Shown here: positions 19,140 through 27,827 of the stretch, in pieces
Layout of the letters: each line of letters opens with the position of its first letter
Numbering within the stretch: the stretch's first letter is position 1
Assembly: GCF_000006445.2 (NCBI RefSeq)
Contig: NC_006047.2
Coordinates: 1,426,001-1,490,000, forward strand
Origin: Debaryomyces hansenii CBS767
Taxonomy: Eukaryota; Ascomycota; Pichiomycetes; Serinales; Debaryomycetaceae
Length of the DNA stretch: 64,000 nt
Direction: 5' to 3'
Position numbers and translations under genes: made by a program
Notes under the pieces: model-generated
What the model saw: only the letters and a program-made list of their open reading frames with translations
Told to the model about the DNA's origin: nothing
Databases searched by the model: none

Positions 19140-19850
19140 ATGGACCCACAAGAAGAACAACAGCTGGAACTTGAAGTTTTGGAATCAATTTATCCTGACG
19201 AATTGACGAAATATTCACCTACACATTTCAGTATCAAATTATCATTAGATACACCATCTAATCGCAAGCATAGGTTACTTTTAGATGTTAGATATCCCGC
19301 AGAATATCCCGAAGTGGTTCCAGAACTTGATATAATAATACCAGAAGAGGAAGAGGAAGAAATAAGTGATGATGAAAGTGATGATGAGAATGAAAACGAA
19401 ACTAAACTTATGTTAAATTTGTCAGAAACCATTGAGTTTGAATCTCAGGACATAAATCAGTTGGTGTCCAAATTGATAGAAGAAGCTGATTTACAAGTCG
19501 GTATGCCATCGGTATTTGCGTTGGCGACACAATTAAAGGATGAAGCAGAATTTCTATTTCAGAATAAATTAGAACAAACACAGAAAAAATATGATGCAGA
19601 TTCGTTAGCGAAAGAAATGGAAGAGCAGAAGAAATTCCATGGTACCAAAGTAACGAAAGATTCTTGGAATGAATGGAGAACAAAATTCAGAGAAGAAATG
19701 AAGGTTGCTGAAAAAGATTTAGAAAACTTTAATAAAATGCATAACGGTAAATTATCGGGCAAAGAAATTTTTGAGAAGGGTTTGGCTGGTGACGATGAGG
19801 ATATTTTAAATGATATTACTGATAACGTTAAAAATGTCACGGTTTCATAG
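19140..19850 (+). CDS. GIR2: RWD-domain protein Gir2
   Basis: The start is taken at the ATG at 19140 (MDPQEEQQLELE), since the seven upstream in-frame codons have only GTG. The product is 236 residues. An N-terminal RWD domain (about 5-120) carries LEVLESIYPDEL and the YPxxYP-type motif YPAEYPEVVPEL, interrupted by an acidic loop (EEEEEEISDDESDDENE). The C-terminal half is helical and charged, with WNEWRTKFREEM, as in DFRP2/Gir2 proteins. Gir2 binds Gcn1 and the GTPase Rbg2, linking translation to amino-acid stress signalling. Confidence 0.85.
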   Translation: MDPQEEQQLELEVLESIYPDELTKYSPTHFSIKLSLDTPSNRKHRLLLDVRYPAEYPEVVPELDIIIPEEEEEEISDDESDDENENETKLMLNLSETIEFESQDINQLVSKLIEEADLQVGMPSVFALATQLKDEAEFLFQNKLEQTQKKYDADSLAKEMEEQKKFHGTKVTKDSWNEWRTKFREEMKVAEKDLENFNKMHNGKLSGKEIFEKGLAGDDEDILNDITDNVKNVTVS

Positions 19851-19951
19851 GCTCCAATAGTAATTTATAACTTAATGCATACGTGTTTATGAAATGTTAA
19901 TTTTCGTTTATTATCAACTAGATAACTATATATAAATGTTATGGATACATA

Positions 19952-22758
19952 TCAATCATGTATTTCCATATCGGTGATCCATTCCCAGACCTTCATTATC
20001 TCTCCATGATTTTCAATTAAATGATACCTTATATTTGAATTGTTCTCAATTTTATTACTGATCTTATTCCAAAGCGTTAGCTTTCTGGTCAAATTAGTTT
20101 CATTAGTCAATATCAAATCTCTTAACTGTGTTGATCCTATGTAAGATGGGACTTTATAATTAGTACTCTTAGATACCTTATATTGCTTCCTCAATTTTCT
20201 TAAGACCTCGTTGTAAATAGTTTCAATCTTCAACCTTTCTAATTTAAATTGTTCATATTTATACTTGAGTAATATAGCAGCAATAATCATACTAAGACAC
20301 GCCATTATAATAGATTTGTACTCCATCATAGATTTGATTATCGTATTTTGTAATTGACATTTCAAGCTGAGGTTTGATAAGGACGTTGATCGAAAAACTT
20401 TGTCCTCTTTTTCTTCCTTTCCTGTGTTGTTAAAGTCAACGGTTGAAAATATGTCGCCAACCCTGAGTCCAGTCTATACTTAAATGTTAGTAATTCCGTG
20501 TTTAAAATAATGAATTCTTAAAAAAAATAACTTGCCTTACAATTATTTCAGGTTCTTTCTCCAATTCAATTACTGATCTTTGCCACAATTCTTCAAATTC
20601 TTCTTTTGTAATATATGGTGCCTTCATCAATAATAACAAATCGTGCAATTCGTCAACGGACAATCCTGCCTCAAAATTGTCAACGGGTGTCTTTCCACAA
20701 TTCTTATTAGCATTCTTCGACCTTAATAGATCTAACGCTACATCAATCATAATTTCCAATTTTTCAGCTTTCTTGGTATCAGGGACGCACTTTTTCAAAT
20801 TAGGATTAATAATAGGTAAGAATTCAAAGTACCAAGGTTTATATTCAACAAAATCTTCATAACAACCAATTTCTAAATAAGGATAACACCTTGCATGCGC
20901 TGGACATTTTACACAATTTGGCTTGAAATTGTTATCCAAATAAGTTCCAAACTGGACTAACCAACCTGGCAAGTCGCTTGATTGAGGAATAGTAGGCTGG
21001 TTTATTTCTTGGCCACAGTATCCAATTAAATATGTTTGTTCTCTATACCAATAACCAGATAAACCAATTGATAATATAATCAACCATAACCCGATAAACG
21101 AAAATATGCTTATTGGAGAAGGTTTTTTAATAGATATACTATTTTCTTTTTCCAAAACATCATTCAATTTTTCAATCTCTTCTTTAATGCCATTCTGAAT
21201 TTTGTCGAACTTTTTACCTTTTTCTTCTTCTTTCTCTTCTTCGTCACTCAATCTATCCAAGTCTGGTTGTGAAATCTTTTGGTTCTTGTATCTTCTTGAA
21301 CGTGGAGATGGTTTCTTGGTAGGGGTTTCACTCTTAATACCGGCGAAACTATTATCACTCAATTGGAAGTCCTTCGGAGGCAAGCCTTGAATAGTAATAC
21401 CTAGCTGTGATGCTAAATCTGTGGATGTCAAAACATCTACTCCACTAGCTGAGCGCGTAGTAGAAGTTTTTCCTTTTGATTTGATTTTACTTTGCTCTTT
21501 GTCGAAATCATCCTGCTCTTCTGTCAATGATAAGAATGAGTTATCAGATATAGGGGATTTATTCTTTTTAGCTGAACTCTTAACGGAATTGGTTTTCTTA
21601 GACGAGGTTTTAGCCGATGATAAATGTTGATGGTTCTCACTAGACTGGGATGGTGTGGTATCTTGATGTAAAGTCTTTTTGTCACCAGATGCACTCTTTT
21701 TGTCACCTGGAGTAATATTGTTGTCGCCTAGAGTACTCTTCTTAACTGGCGTCTGTTTGTCAATTTTAATTGGCGTAGACCTTTTTGACGACGGTTTTTT
21801 AATCTTTGAAAGCTTAGGGCTCTTCACTTGATTAATTATGCTTTTTGAAAAAATGTCTGTATCTGAATCACTCGATTCATTGTCATCAAAGAGGTGACCT
21901 TTTTTATGAGATACAACTTTCGATGCTGTCGCAGAAGGTGACTTGGGAGACTTAGATGACGGAACTCTAGGCTTCTTATCGGGAGTATCGTTTTGGTTTT
22001 CATCATTTTCTCTATGTCTTTTTTTTGACAATGAGGGCGATTTATAATTCGATGGAGATTTGATATTATTTGTACCTGCAGAGCTAGGCGGCGACTGGAA
22101 CACGTTCTCATTGCTGAATGAACTCTCCGACTTGGTCTCTGCTTTACTAGTTCCTTTGGAATCTGGTTTTCCGTCGTCTACATTCACCAGCTCCTGCCTG
22201 GTTTTTATCTCGATTTGTGATGTATCAGCACTGGCCGTAGCCTTGTCAGCTAATTCATCGCTGGAGGGTTTCTTCATCTTTTTCGAATCCTTGGGTTTTC
22301 GCCTCGTCTTCTTAGATTCCTTGGTTGCTACTTCGGTGTCCGATTCCATTCCTGAAACATCAGACGCCTGAGCAGACGTCCTCGTCGCCTTGGAGTTCTT
22401 CTCTTTTGTTGCGTCGCTATCCTCGAGTTCAGCAGATGTTGATCTCGTCGACCGGCGTACCGGCTTGCCAGTGGTGGCGTTGATAAACCCAACATCGTTC
22501 AGATTCTTTATCGATTTCTCATACTTTTGCAAGTGTTTCGACGCATTGGGCTTAACTTCATCGTTGAATATCATGATTAGATTGGTCTTCTTGGCGTTAG
22601 AAGGGTATGAAATATCGTACTCGTTGAGAATGCCTCTCAACTGGGCTACCTTCAAGGACTTGGGGTCAAAATCTAAATACACGTTAATACTGGAGTCTCA
22701 TATATATTTATATCGCATTGTATTACTCACCTTCTTGAAGATACTGTTTCTCGTCCAT
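19952..22758 (-). CDS. SRC1: Src1/Heh1-type inner nuclear membrane protein, three exons
   Basis: Coding exons read on the minus strand are 22758-22731, 22672-20536 and 20462-19952. They join in frame to 891 residues. Exon 1 (28 nt) supplies MDEKQYLQE; exon 2 starts DFDPKSLKVAQLRGIL, the HeH (LEM-like) domain (about 10-50). A long basic, Ser-rich, nuclear-localisation-like region follows, then TM1 (about 528-550), a Cys-containing lumenal domain (CPAHARCYPYLEIGCYEDF), and TM2 (about 772-790) with a winged-helix-like MSC tail in exon 3. S. cerevisiae Src1 (834 residues) has the same plan and tethers telomeres and rDNA to the envelope. The start ATG is in exon 1; an in-frame TGA lies just before exon 2. 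Splice sites are described separately. Confidence 0.85.
20463..20535 (-). other. SRC1 intron 2 with GC-AG ends and a competing GT donor
   Basis: On the minus strand, AAG|GCAAGT (donor 20535-20530), TACTAAC (20492-20486) and CTCAG (ending at 20463) define a 73-nt intron that keeps frame. A second donor, GTAAGG, starts at 20540, five nt upstream, and a second acceptor, TATAG, ends at 20474. GTAAGG with TATAG also keeps frame. GTAAGG with CTCAG shifts frame and stops after a few codons, removing TM2. An unspliced transcript stops within the intron, at 20502. S. cerevisiae SRC1 is known for overlapping GC and GT donors at this place. Confidence 0.75.
22673..22730 (-). other. SRC1 intron 1 (58 nt) after a 28-nt first coding exon
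   Basis: The donor GTGAGT (from 22730), a TATTAAC branch site and the acceptor TTTAG (ending at 22673) are visible on the minus strand. Splicing creates a split Asp codon and restores the N-terminal sequence YLQEDFDPKSLKVAQLR, which matches the Src1/Heh2 start pattern. Confidence 0.8.
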
Positions 22759-25031
22759 TTTATGACAAACTGGTATGTACTATTGTAGGATCAGAAAAGT
22801 TTTATAGAAAAGTTAACAAAACAGAAGATAAATTGTGTAAACAACATGAGCGTCGGAATATGCATCCTTACATCCATATTGGTAAGCTCTGCATCCATAC
22901 CTCTATATTTCCGCACATCCTGAGTAGTTCTCTCAGAGTTGTTAATGGCATTTCTACAGCTGTTATCCAATTCCAAAGAGTAAACTATCTATTTCCAGAG
23001 AGTAGAATATTCATGTCGAAGTGGACTACTCAACTTCAGGCTTGGCCAAGTTCCGATTCGCTGTAGACTATCCGACACTAAACTAAATACCCGATCGCCA
23101 GAAGAATACCCGAGAATCCATAGATCTCTTAACTCAACCCACCAAGCCGAACACACAGGGTGCTTGGGTCTCTACAATTAACATCCCTGCTAAGCGTTCA
23201 GAGTCCCTGTGTTGCTGAACCCATCAAAGGATCTGGAATCATCTGTCACGTACGCTGCGCATACAAATCCACACAATTCCTTGAGTTGAACTATTCTTTG
23301 TAGTGTTCGCTGTGCGAAGTAATTGGTATTCTACTAAATCAGCTTTAAATGACTTATACTTGGAAACTTCATGCGGTTGAATATGTACTTGCCTATTGCA
23401 GCATCATACGTCCAATACATAACCTGAAACTACCTCTCTCGGTGAGTATCCCTAACAGATATGCTAGCCACTGCAATAATCCTCAGTGTTTTTGACCCTG
23501 CGAAACAGACCATATTATGGTTCACCCGCTTAAGTCAGCGATATGCTGCATAATCGAACATTTCTATAAAAACCTGGCTATTATTACCATCACGCATCAT
23601 TTGTTCGATATCAATCGGGGTTACGCGTCACAGGGCCTGCAACTAACCTCTCGACTTTGATACGGGAGATTGTTGGTCGGATAGGTATACCCACAGAATT
23701 GTTAGCGCGAGTCAGGATACCAATGTTGGGCACTATTATACAGGCCACGGCATCGGTACCCGATCCGGTGGTCGCCACCTGATGCCCCCATTTGATGATA
23801 TTGGGGGCCCCCGCTTATGCCCAGACTATCGCAGTGGGCTGGGCTTTCGTCCTCAGACAAACCATAACTCCGGTCTTTCTGCCATCATGCTACGACTAGT
23901 CCAATAGACCACAATCGTTGAATAGTGCATTATTCTGGATTGTTGGCCTATGCGCCAACAGGGCAATCTCTCTTTCGGGGTTTCAGAAGCATCCGCTTAT
24001 AGTTTACCGCATCTTCTGTATAGGTTGCGTGCGGCACATATTCGCTCCATACGTCTTAAGTATAACAATAGACTAGGTTTGGTGTAGTTTTTGAATTTTG
24101 TATGCTGCTATTGTGCACGGCTAATTAAACGAGCAAAGAGTTGTACAAGCGTCTTCCCGATTCGAGCGAATCGAAGCACCCTGTGAGCCGAGACTACGCT
24201 AGCTGCCGAGAATAGTTGCCCGCTAGCCTGGGCTCAGGCCTATGCACAACGGGCCAGTCATTAACGCTTTCGCCATCGTCCCACTGGCCGCCGCCGCTGT
24301 CGTATTCACCAATATTATTTGGATGATATATGTAGCGCGCGATCACCTGCCGTGACCAAGACGCCTTAATACTACTCGCCAACACAATTGTGCACCCGCT
24401 ATCGTGCAGCTGGTGCCGAGACATTGAGCGCATTGTGCATCTGGGACTCTATCCAATACCTAACAATTGCTTTCCTTGCGCACCATGCAATGTAAGGTTC
24501 CCATATCAACAATCAATCACCTCGTTTAAGCAATTAACCACCCCAATTTCTCGACCTTCGTGCAATCAAGTAACCCTTTGGTGAGTTATTTCTGAGAAAT
24601 AACGGCATTGCAGTGTCCTTTGCAGTAAGGTTAGAGGTTCTCAAGTATGCTTTGGTGGGCCAATGGGACAGTATTTATTAGACACACAATAAGCCCCCGT
24701 TATTGCAGTTGCCTAGAACGGGGAGGGTTTGACCCGTCTAAAATTAGCTAGGTTTCATCCTACGCAAGCGCATTGTTTACGGATATATAGTAGACCATAT
24801 ACTTTTGGCGAGGTGCACCTAATAATAATTACAGGTAAGGCTACCGTCGCACAATAAGGTTAAGGCATAATCTTTGCGTACGTCAGGATAGTGAAAATCA
24901 GTAATTCATAGGTCAAATTATATAAGAGCGACGACGTACACAAAATTCCAAAAGCGAGCCGAATTGAACCCAGCAGTATTGTACTACTCTTTAGCAAAAA
25001 TTCGGAAGATACATAATAGACGCCATAATAT
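22759..25031. other. 2.3-kb GC-rich non-coding block upstream of the zinc-cluster gene
   Basis: There is no convincing gene. Base composition rises to roughly half G+C or more from about 22,850 onwards, in contrast to the AT-rich intergenic DNA elsewhere in the window. It contains several inverted repeats: GGTGG-TCG-CCACC (23767-23779), GCCCCCA-11 nt-TGGGGGC (23784-23808) and GATTCG-AG-CGAATC (24159-24172). Short open frames of 61-79 codons on both strands lack coding character. It probably contains a long promoter for the zinc-cluster gene. Confidence 0.5.
23767..23808. repeat. Pair of adjacent GC-rich hairpins
   Basis: Two potential stem-loops lie back to back: GGTGG/CCACC with a 3-nt loop, and GCCCCCA/TGGGGGC with an 11-nt loop. 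Neither resembles a known RNA gene. Confidence 0.35.
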
Positions 25032-25149
25032 ATGCCACAATTGCCTTCAGTGTTTGAGTTGATAAACGATCCGCTTCATAACAAGCAGGATTAAGACGCC
25101 GCCGACGCCGCTACCCAGGATATCGTCGTCGAGCTCGTTATCAAACCCA

Positions 25150-26226
25150 GTGGATAACACATCACCTCCGCTTGTGAAGCCTCGAAATGCTAACAGGCTT
25201 TCTGACTCCAACATCGATTATTTCAACTACTACAGTCCACACCGGCAGTCGATTTCATCGTCGATAGACTCAGTATCCCGCAAATCATCCACCAACACAT
25301 CGAATATCCCCACTTCCATATACCGCCACGACAGCATAGGACACCGTCACGAAAGCATAGGGCATCTCCAACATACGTCACGACAGAATAGCGTGAGTCA
25401 GGGGGCAAGTGAGACCCAGGGAGGAGCCATGGGAGGGCCCAAGACTACAAATGTCCTGTCAATAAACTCTATGTCGGCCATAACACCGGTCCAGGTATCT
25501 CCTCTGGCGTATACGGGACCCCAAATGGGTGGTTCTGGGACTAACCAGAGCGTTCTGGGTCCCATGAATGGGCTTACTAACGACCACTTTCTTTCGAATA
25601 GGTCTGCCAGTCTTCCACATGCACCGGTCGTTTATCACGGCCAGGATTACTATGGTAGTGTTCAGGGAACTAGCCAACCAGGCAGGCTGGTGTTTTATGC
25701 TACTGGGCAACATAGTCAAGGTACCAGTCCACCTAAAGGCCCGCTCTCGTATCCAACACACAATGCACCTACGGGACATCACAATGCCACCCAGCCTGAA
25801 GGGTATGCGAATCAACAGATAAATTTCACACATCCCATGTACGGACAAAATCACTCGGGTTCTCAGGGTGGCCCGGGTGGCCCCAATTCGGGCCAGCCAG
25901 CCTATAATGGGACTTACGATTACCAAATGATGCCATATTCAGTTCAACAGCCAGTTTACTACCCAGTGTATTCACAACTTCCCTATCATCAGGTAGAGGA
26001 AAATAACGCGTTAGTGAACAAAAGGAGAATTATTAAGAGAAGGACGAGAACTGGATGTCTTACTTGTCGCAAAAGGAGGATCAAGTGTGATGAGAGAAAA
26101 CCTTATTGCTTTAATTGTGAACGGTCCAAGAAGGTTTGTCTCGGGTATGAAAACTTGTCAAAACTGAGGAAGAAGAGTAAGCCCGATTCAGATTCTAATT
26201 CCAATGATGATGATGAAAAAGATTAA
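25150..26226 (+). CDS. Zn2Cys6 transcription factor with C-terminal zinc cluster; 5' end unresolved
   Basis: The frame is open from 25066 to the stop at 26226. The zinc cluster lies at the C-terminus: C303, C306, C313, C320, C323 and C330 (codons counted from 25150), spacing CX2CX6CX6CX2CX6C, preceded by a basic [11 protein letters not shown] and followed by KLRKKSK. The rest is disordered and rich in Ser, Gly, Gln, Asn, Pro and Tyr, with a small tandem repeat ([13 protein letters not shown]). This is the layout of Czf1-like morphogenesis regulators of Candida and of Ume6, but I cannot assign an orthologue. No ATG occurs in frame before 25429. An ATG at 25032 in another frame begins a protein-like [17 protein letters not shown] that stops at 25092-25094. 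A one-base shift would join the two. The 5' two thirds is GC-rich and the DNA-binding end is AT-rich. Confidence 0.75.
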   Translation: MDNTSPPLVKPRNANRLSDSNIDYFNYYSPHRQSISSSIDSVSRKSSTNTSNIPTSIYRHDSIGHRHESIGHLQHTSRQNSVSQGASETQGGAMGGPKTTNVLSINSMSAITPVQVSPLAYTGPQMGGSGTNQSVLGPMNGLTNDHFLSNRSASLPHAPVVYHGQDYYGSVQGTSQPGRLVFYATGQHSQGTSPPKGPLSYPTHNAPTGHHNATQPEGYANQQINFTHPMYGQNHSGSQGGPGGPNSGQPAYNGTYDYQMMPYSVQQPVYYPVYSQLPYHQVEENNALVNKRRIIKRRTRTGCLTCRKRRIKCDERKPYCFNCERSKKVCLGYENLSKLRKKSKPDSDSNSNDDDEKD

Positions 26227-26599
26227 CATTTTAATTCTACGTTGTATTATGATATAAGGTATAATTCCTTTACTTTTATGTTCATTTCCTAATTTACTTT
26301 ACATCAAATATTGGCGTAATCTCTATTGTGGATTATAGTCAATAATAATAATAGGATATAATAAGTAACTAAGTGCGTAACTAAGTGTATAATAGCGATA
26401 ATTCTATTGCAATTACTTCGATAAGTGCAGAAAAGAAGGAGCATGTCTGCATTTTTGGTCGTTCACTTCGTTCACATCGATGCTCACTTGTTTTTTGTTG
26501 GCCCAGATGAAGATATATTTGCAACAAGACAATGCAGCTTCAAAGCATTGCTAGCCTGCGCGTACCGAGCCATATATTTTTAATCTATATTATTTAAAA
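26227..26599. other. Convergent 3' region, no gene seen
   Basis: This 373-bp AT-rich interval lies between the zinc-cluster gene and the septin gene stop. A small tandem repeat, TAACTAAGTG, occurs near 26365-26390. Nothing else was recognised. Confidence 0.55.
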
Positions 26600-27546
26600 C
26601 TAATTACTTATTTTGTTGGACAACTGTTCCCATCTGTAGTTCTCGTACTTCAAATTAATTGTTTGATCCTTAAATTCTTGCAAGTGAGACCCAAATAAAA
26701 TGTTTTTGAATAGAGTGAAATCACAAACACTCTCTTCAATAACTAACAGTCCCCAAGGATAGTTTCGGATATGATTTCCATTCTGAATGATATTGCTCGA
26801 AATAATACTAAAAGGTAGCTTATCCTGGATAGATTGAAATTCTTCATCATCTTCAAATCTAAATATGTTTATATTATGCAACTTGATATTATCCATAATT
26901 AATTTCTTATTTAATCGCAATTCGTCGTCTGTTAGTGTATCACTCTTGGAGATTACAGGAATAACATTCACCCTAGCACTTATGTTTTGAAGAACAATTA
27001 TGTCAAGTGCACTGAGACCTCTACTGGTAGGTCTAATAAAATAAATGGCGACATGGATACGACTATCTTGCTTATGAGGGTTTCTATTTATCCGTAGCTC
27101 TTCGTCTAATATTAGTTTATATTCATTTTCAATGAATGATGTGATAAATTTACCAGTTGCATTATTCTCAAGCTTCAGGTTGAAATTCTGAGTATAATTA
27201 ACTTTAAGTTGAATGGGCATACTATTCGGCTCAGTGACGTCTATTTGCTTTAGTAATTGACTCTTGTTTACCGATAAAAATATACATACTTATAGTTTTG
27301 GAATCAATCCTTAGGTCATTACTATAGGACGGCTTTGAGTCGTCTTCAAATACCTGTTGGTTGCACAAAGTATTAATAAATGTTCTTTTGCCAATCCCAT
27401 TTTCCCCAATCAACAATAGATTGTAAGTAATACCCTTTTTGTTGATTCTACGCTGTCTTATTTGCTCCGGGGTAAACTGATACGTTAATTTAATTCTAAG
27501 TTTACTCTCTTAGTAACATACTTACTTTCTTTTCGGAAAGCTTCAT
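26600..27546 (-). CDS. Divergent septin, three exons, degenerate GTPase motifs
   Basis: Exons on the minus strand are 27546-27526 (MKLSEKK), 27476-27290 and 27240-26600. They join in frame to 282 residues. Septin landmarks are FTPEQIRQRRINKKG, a P-loop-like GENGIGKRT (31-39), YFIRPTSRGLSALDI (about 136-150), RVNVIPVISKSDTLT (G4 SKSD, 167-170), NYPWG (229-233), SVCDF and the end YENYRWEQL. The protein stops right after the G domain, so there is no C-terminal coiled coil, unlike most septins but as in Cdc10. The residue after the P-loop lysine is Arg, not Ser/Thr, and I find no DTPGFGD G3 motif. GTP hydrolysis is therefore doubtful. It resembles fast-evolving sporulation septins (Spr28/Spr3 type), but orthology is unproven. 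Confidence 0.8.
27241..27289 (-). other. Septin intron 2 (49 nt)
   Basis: Donor GTATGT, branch-like TTACTAAA and acceptor AATAG are read on the minus strand. Removal bypasses an in-frame stop and joins ...SKTI to NVTEPNSMPIQ. Confidence 0.75.
27477..27525 (-). other. Septin intron 1 (49 nt)
   Basis: Donor GTAAGT, branch ATTAAC and acceptor ATCAG are read on the minus strand. The 21-nt first exon supplies the ATG. Confidence 0.7.
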
Positions 27547-27827
27547 TATAACTATGTTTTATTCATATATTGTATTAGAGGATTGTCTTTATGATATTTG
27601 TAACTCGCATTAATTTTGCAACTATTTTTTGTATTTGTGTTGAGCCTGTTTCTTCGATCTACGAGAACCTTCACTGAAAACATGATTATCCTTGGCTACT
27701 ACAAACAAGGGGGATTTATTGTGTTCTAATTGTACTTGTTTTTATATTACAAGACTAACTAATTATATATATATACATTTTATCCTCTTTAACCAATTAA
27801 AATGCAAAGTAACAATTGAATGATGTT

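Noticed and set aside
22833..23066. 77-codon frame divergent from SRC1
   Set aside because: It lies in the SRC1 upstream region, with no domain and no codon bias, and grades into the GC-rich block.
24194..24584. Overlapping short open frames on both strands (79 and 64 codons) in the GC-rich block
   Set aside because: GC-rich DNA has fewer stop codons, so open frames arise by chance. Their composition (many Cys, His, Arg and Trp) is not gene-like and nothing resembles a known protein.
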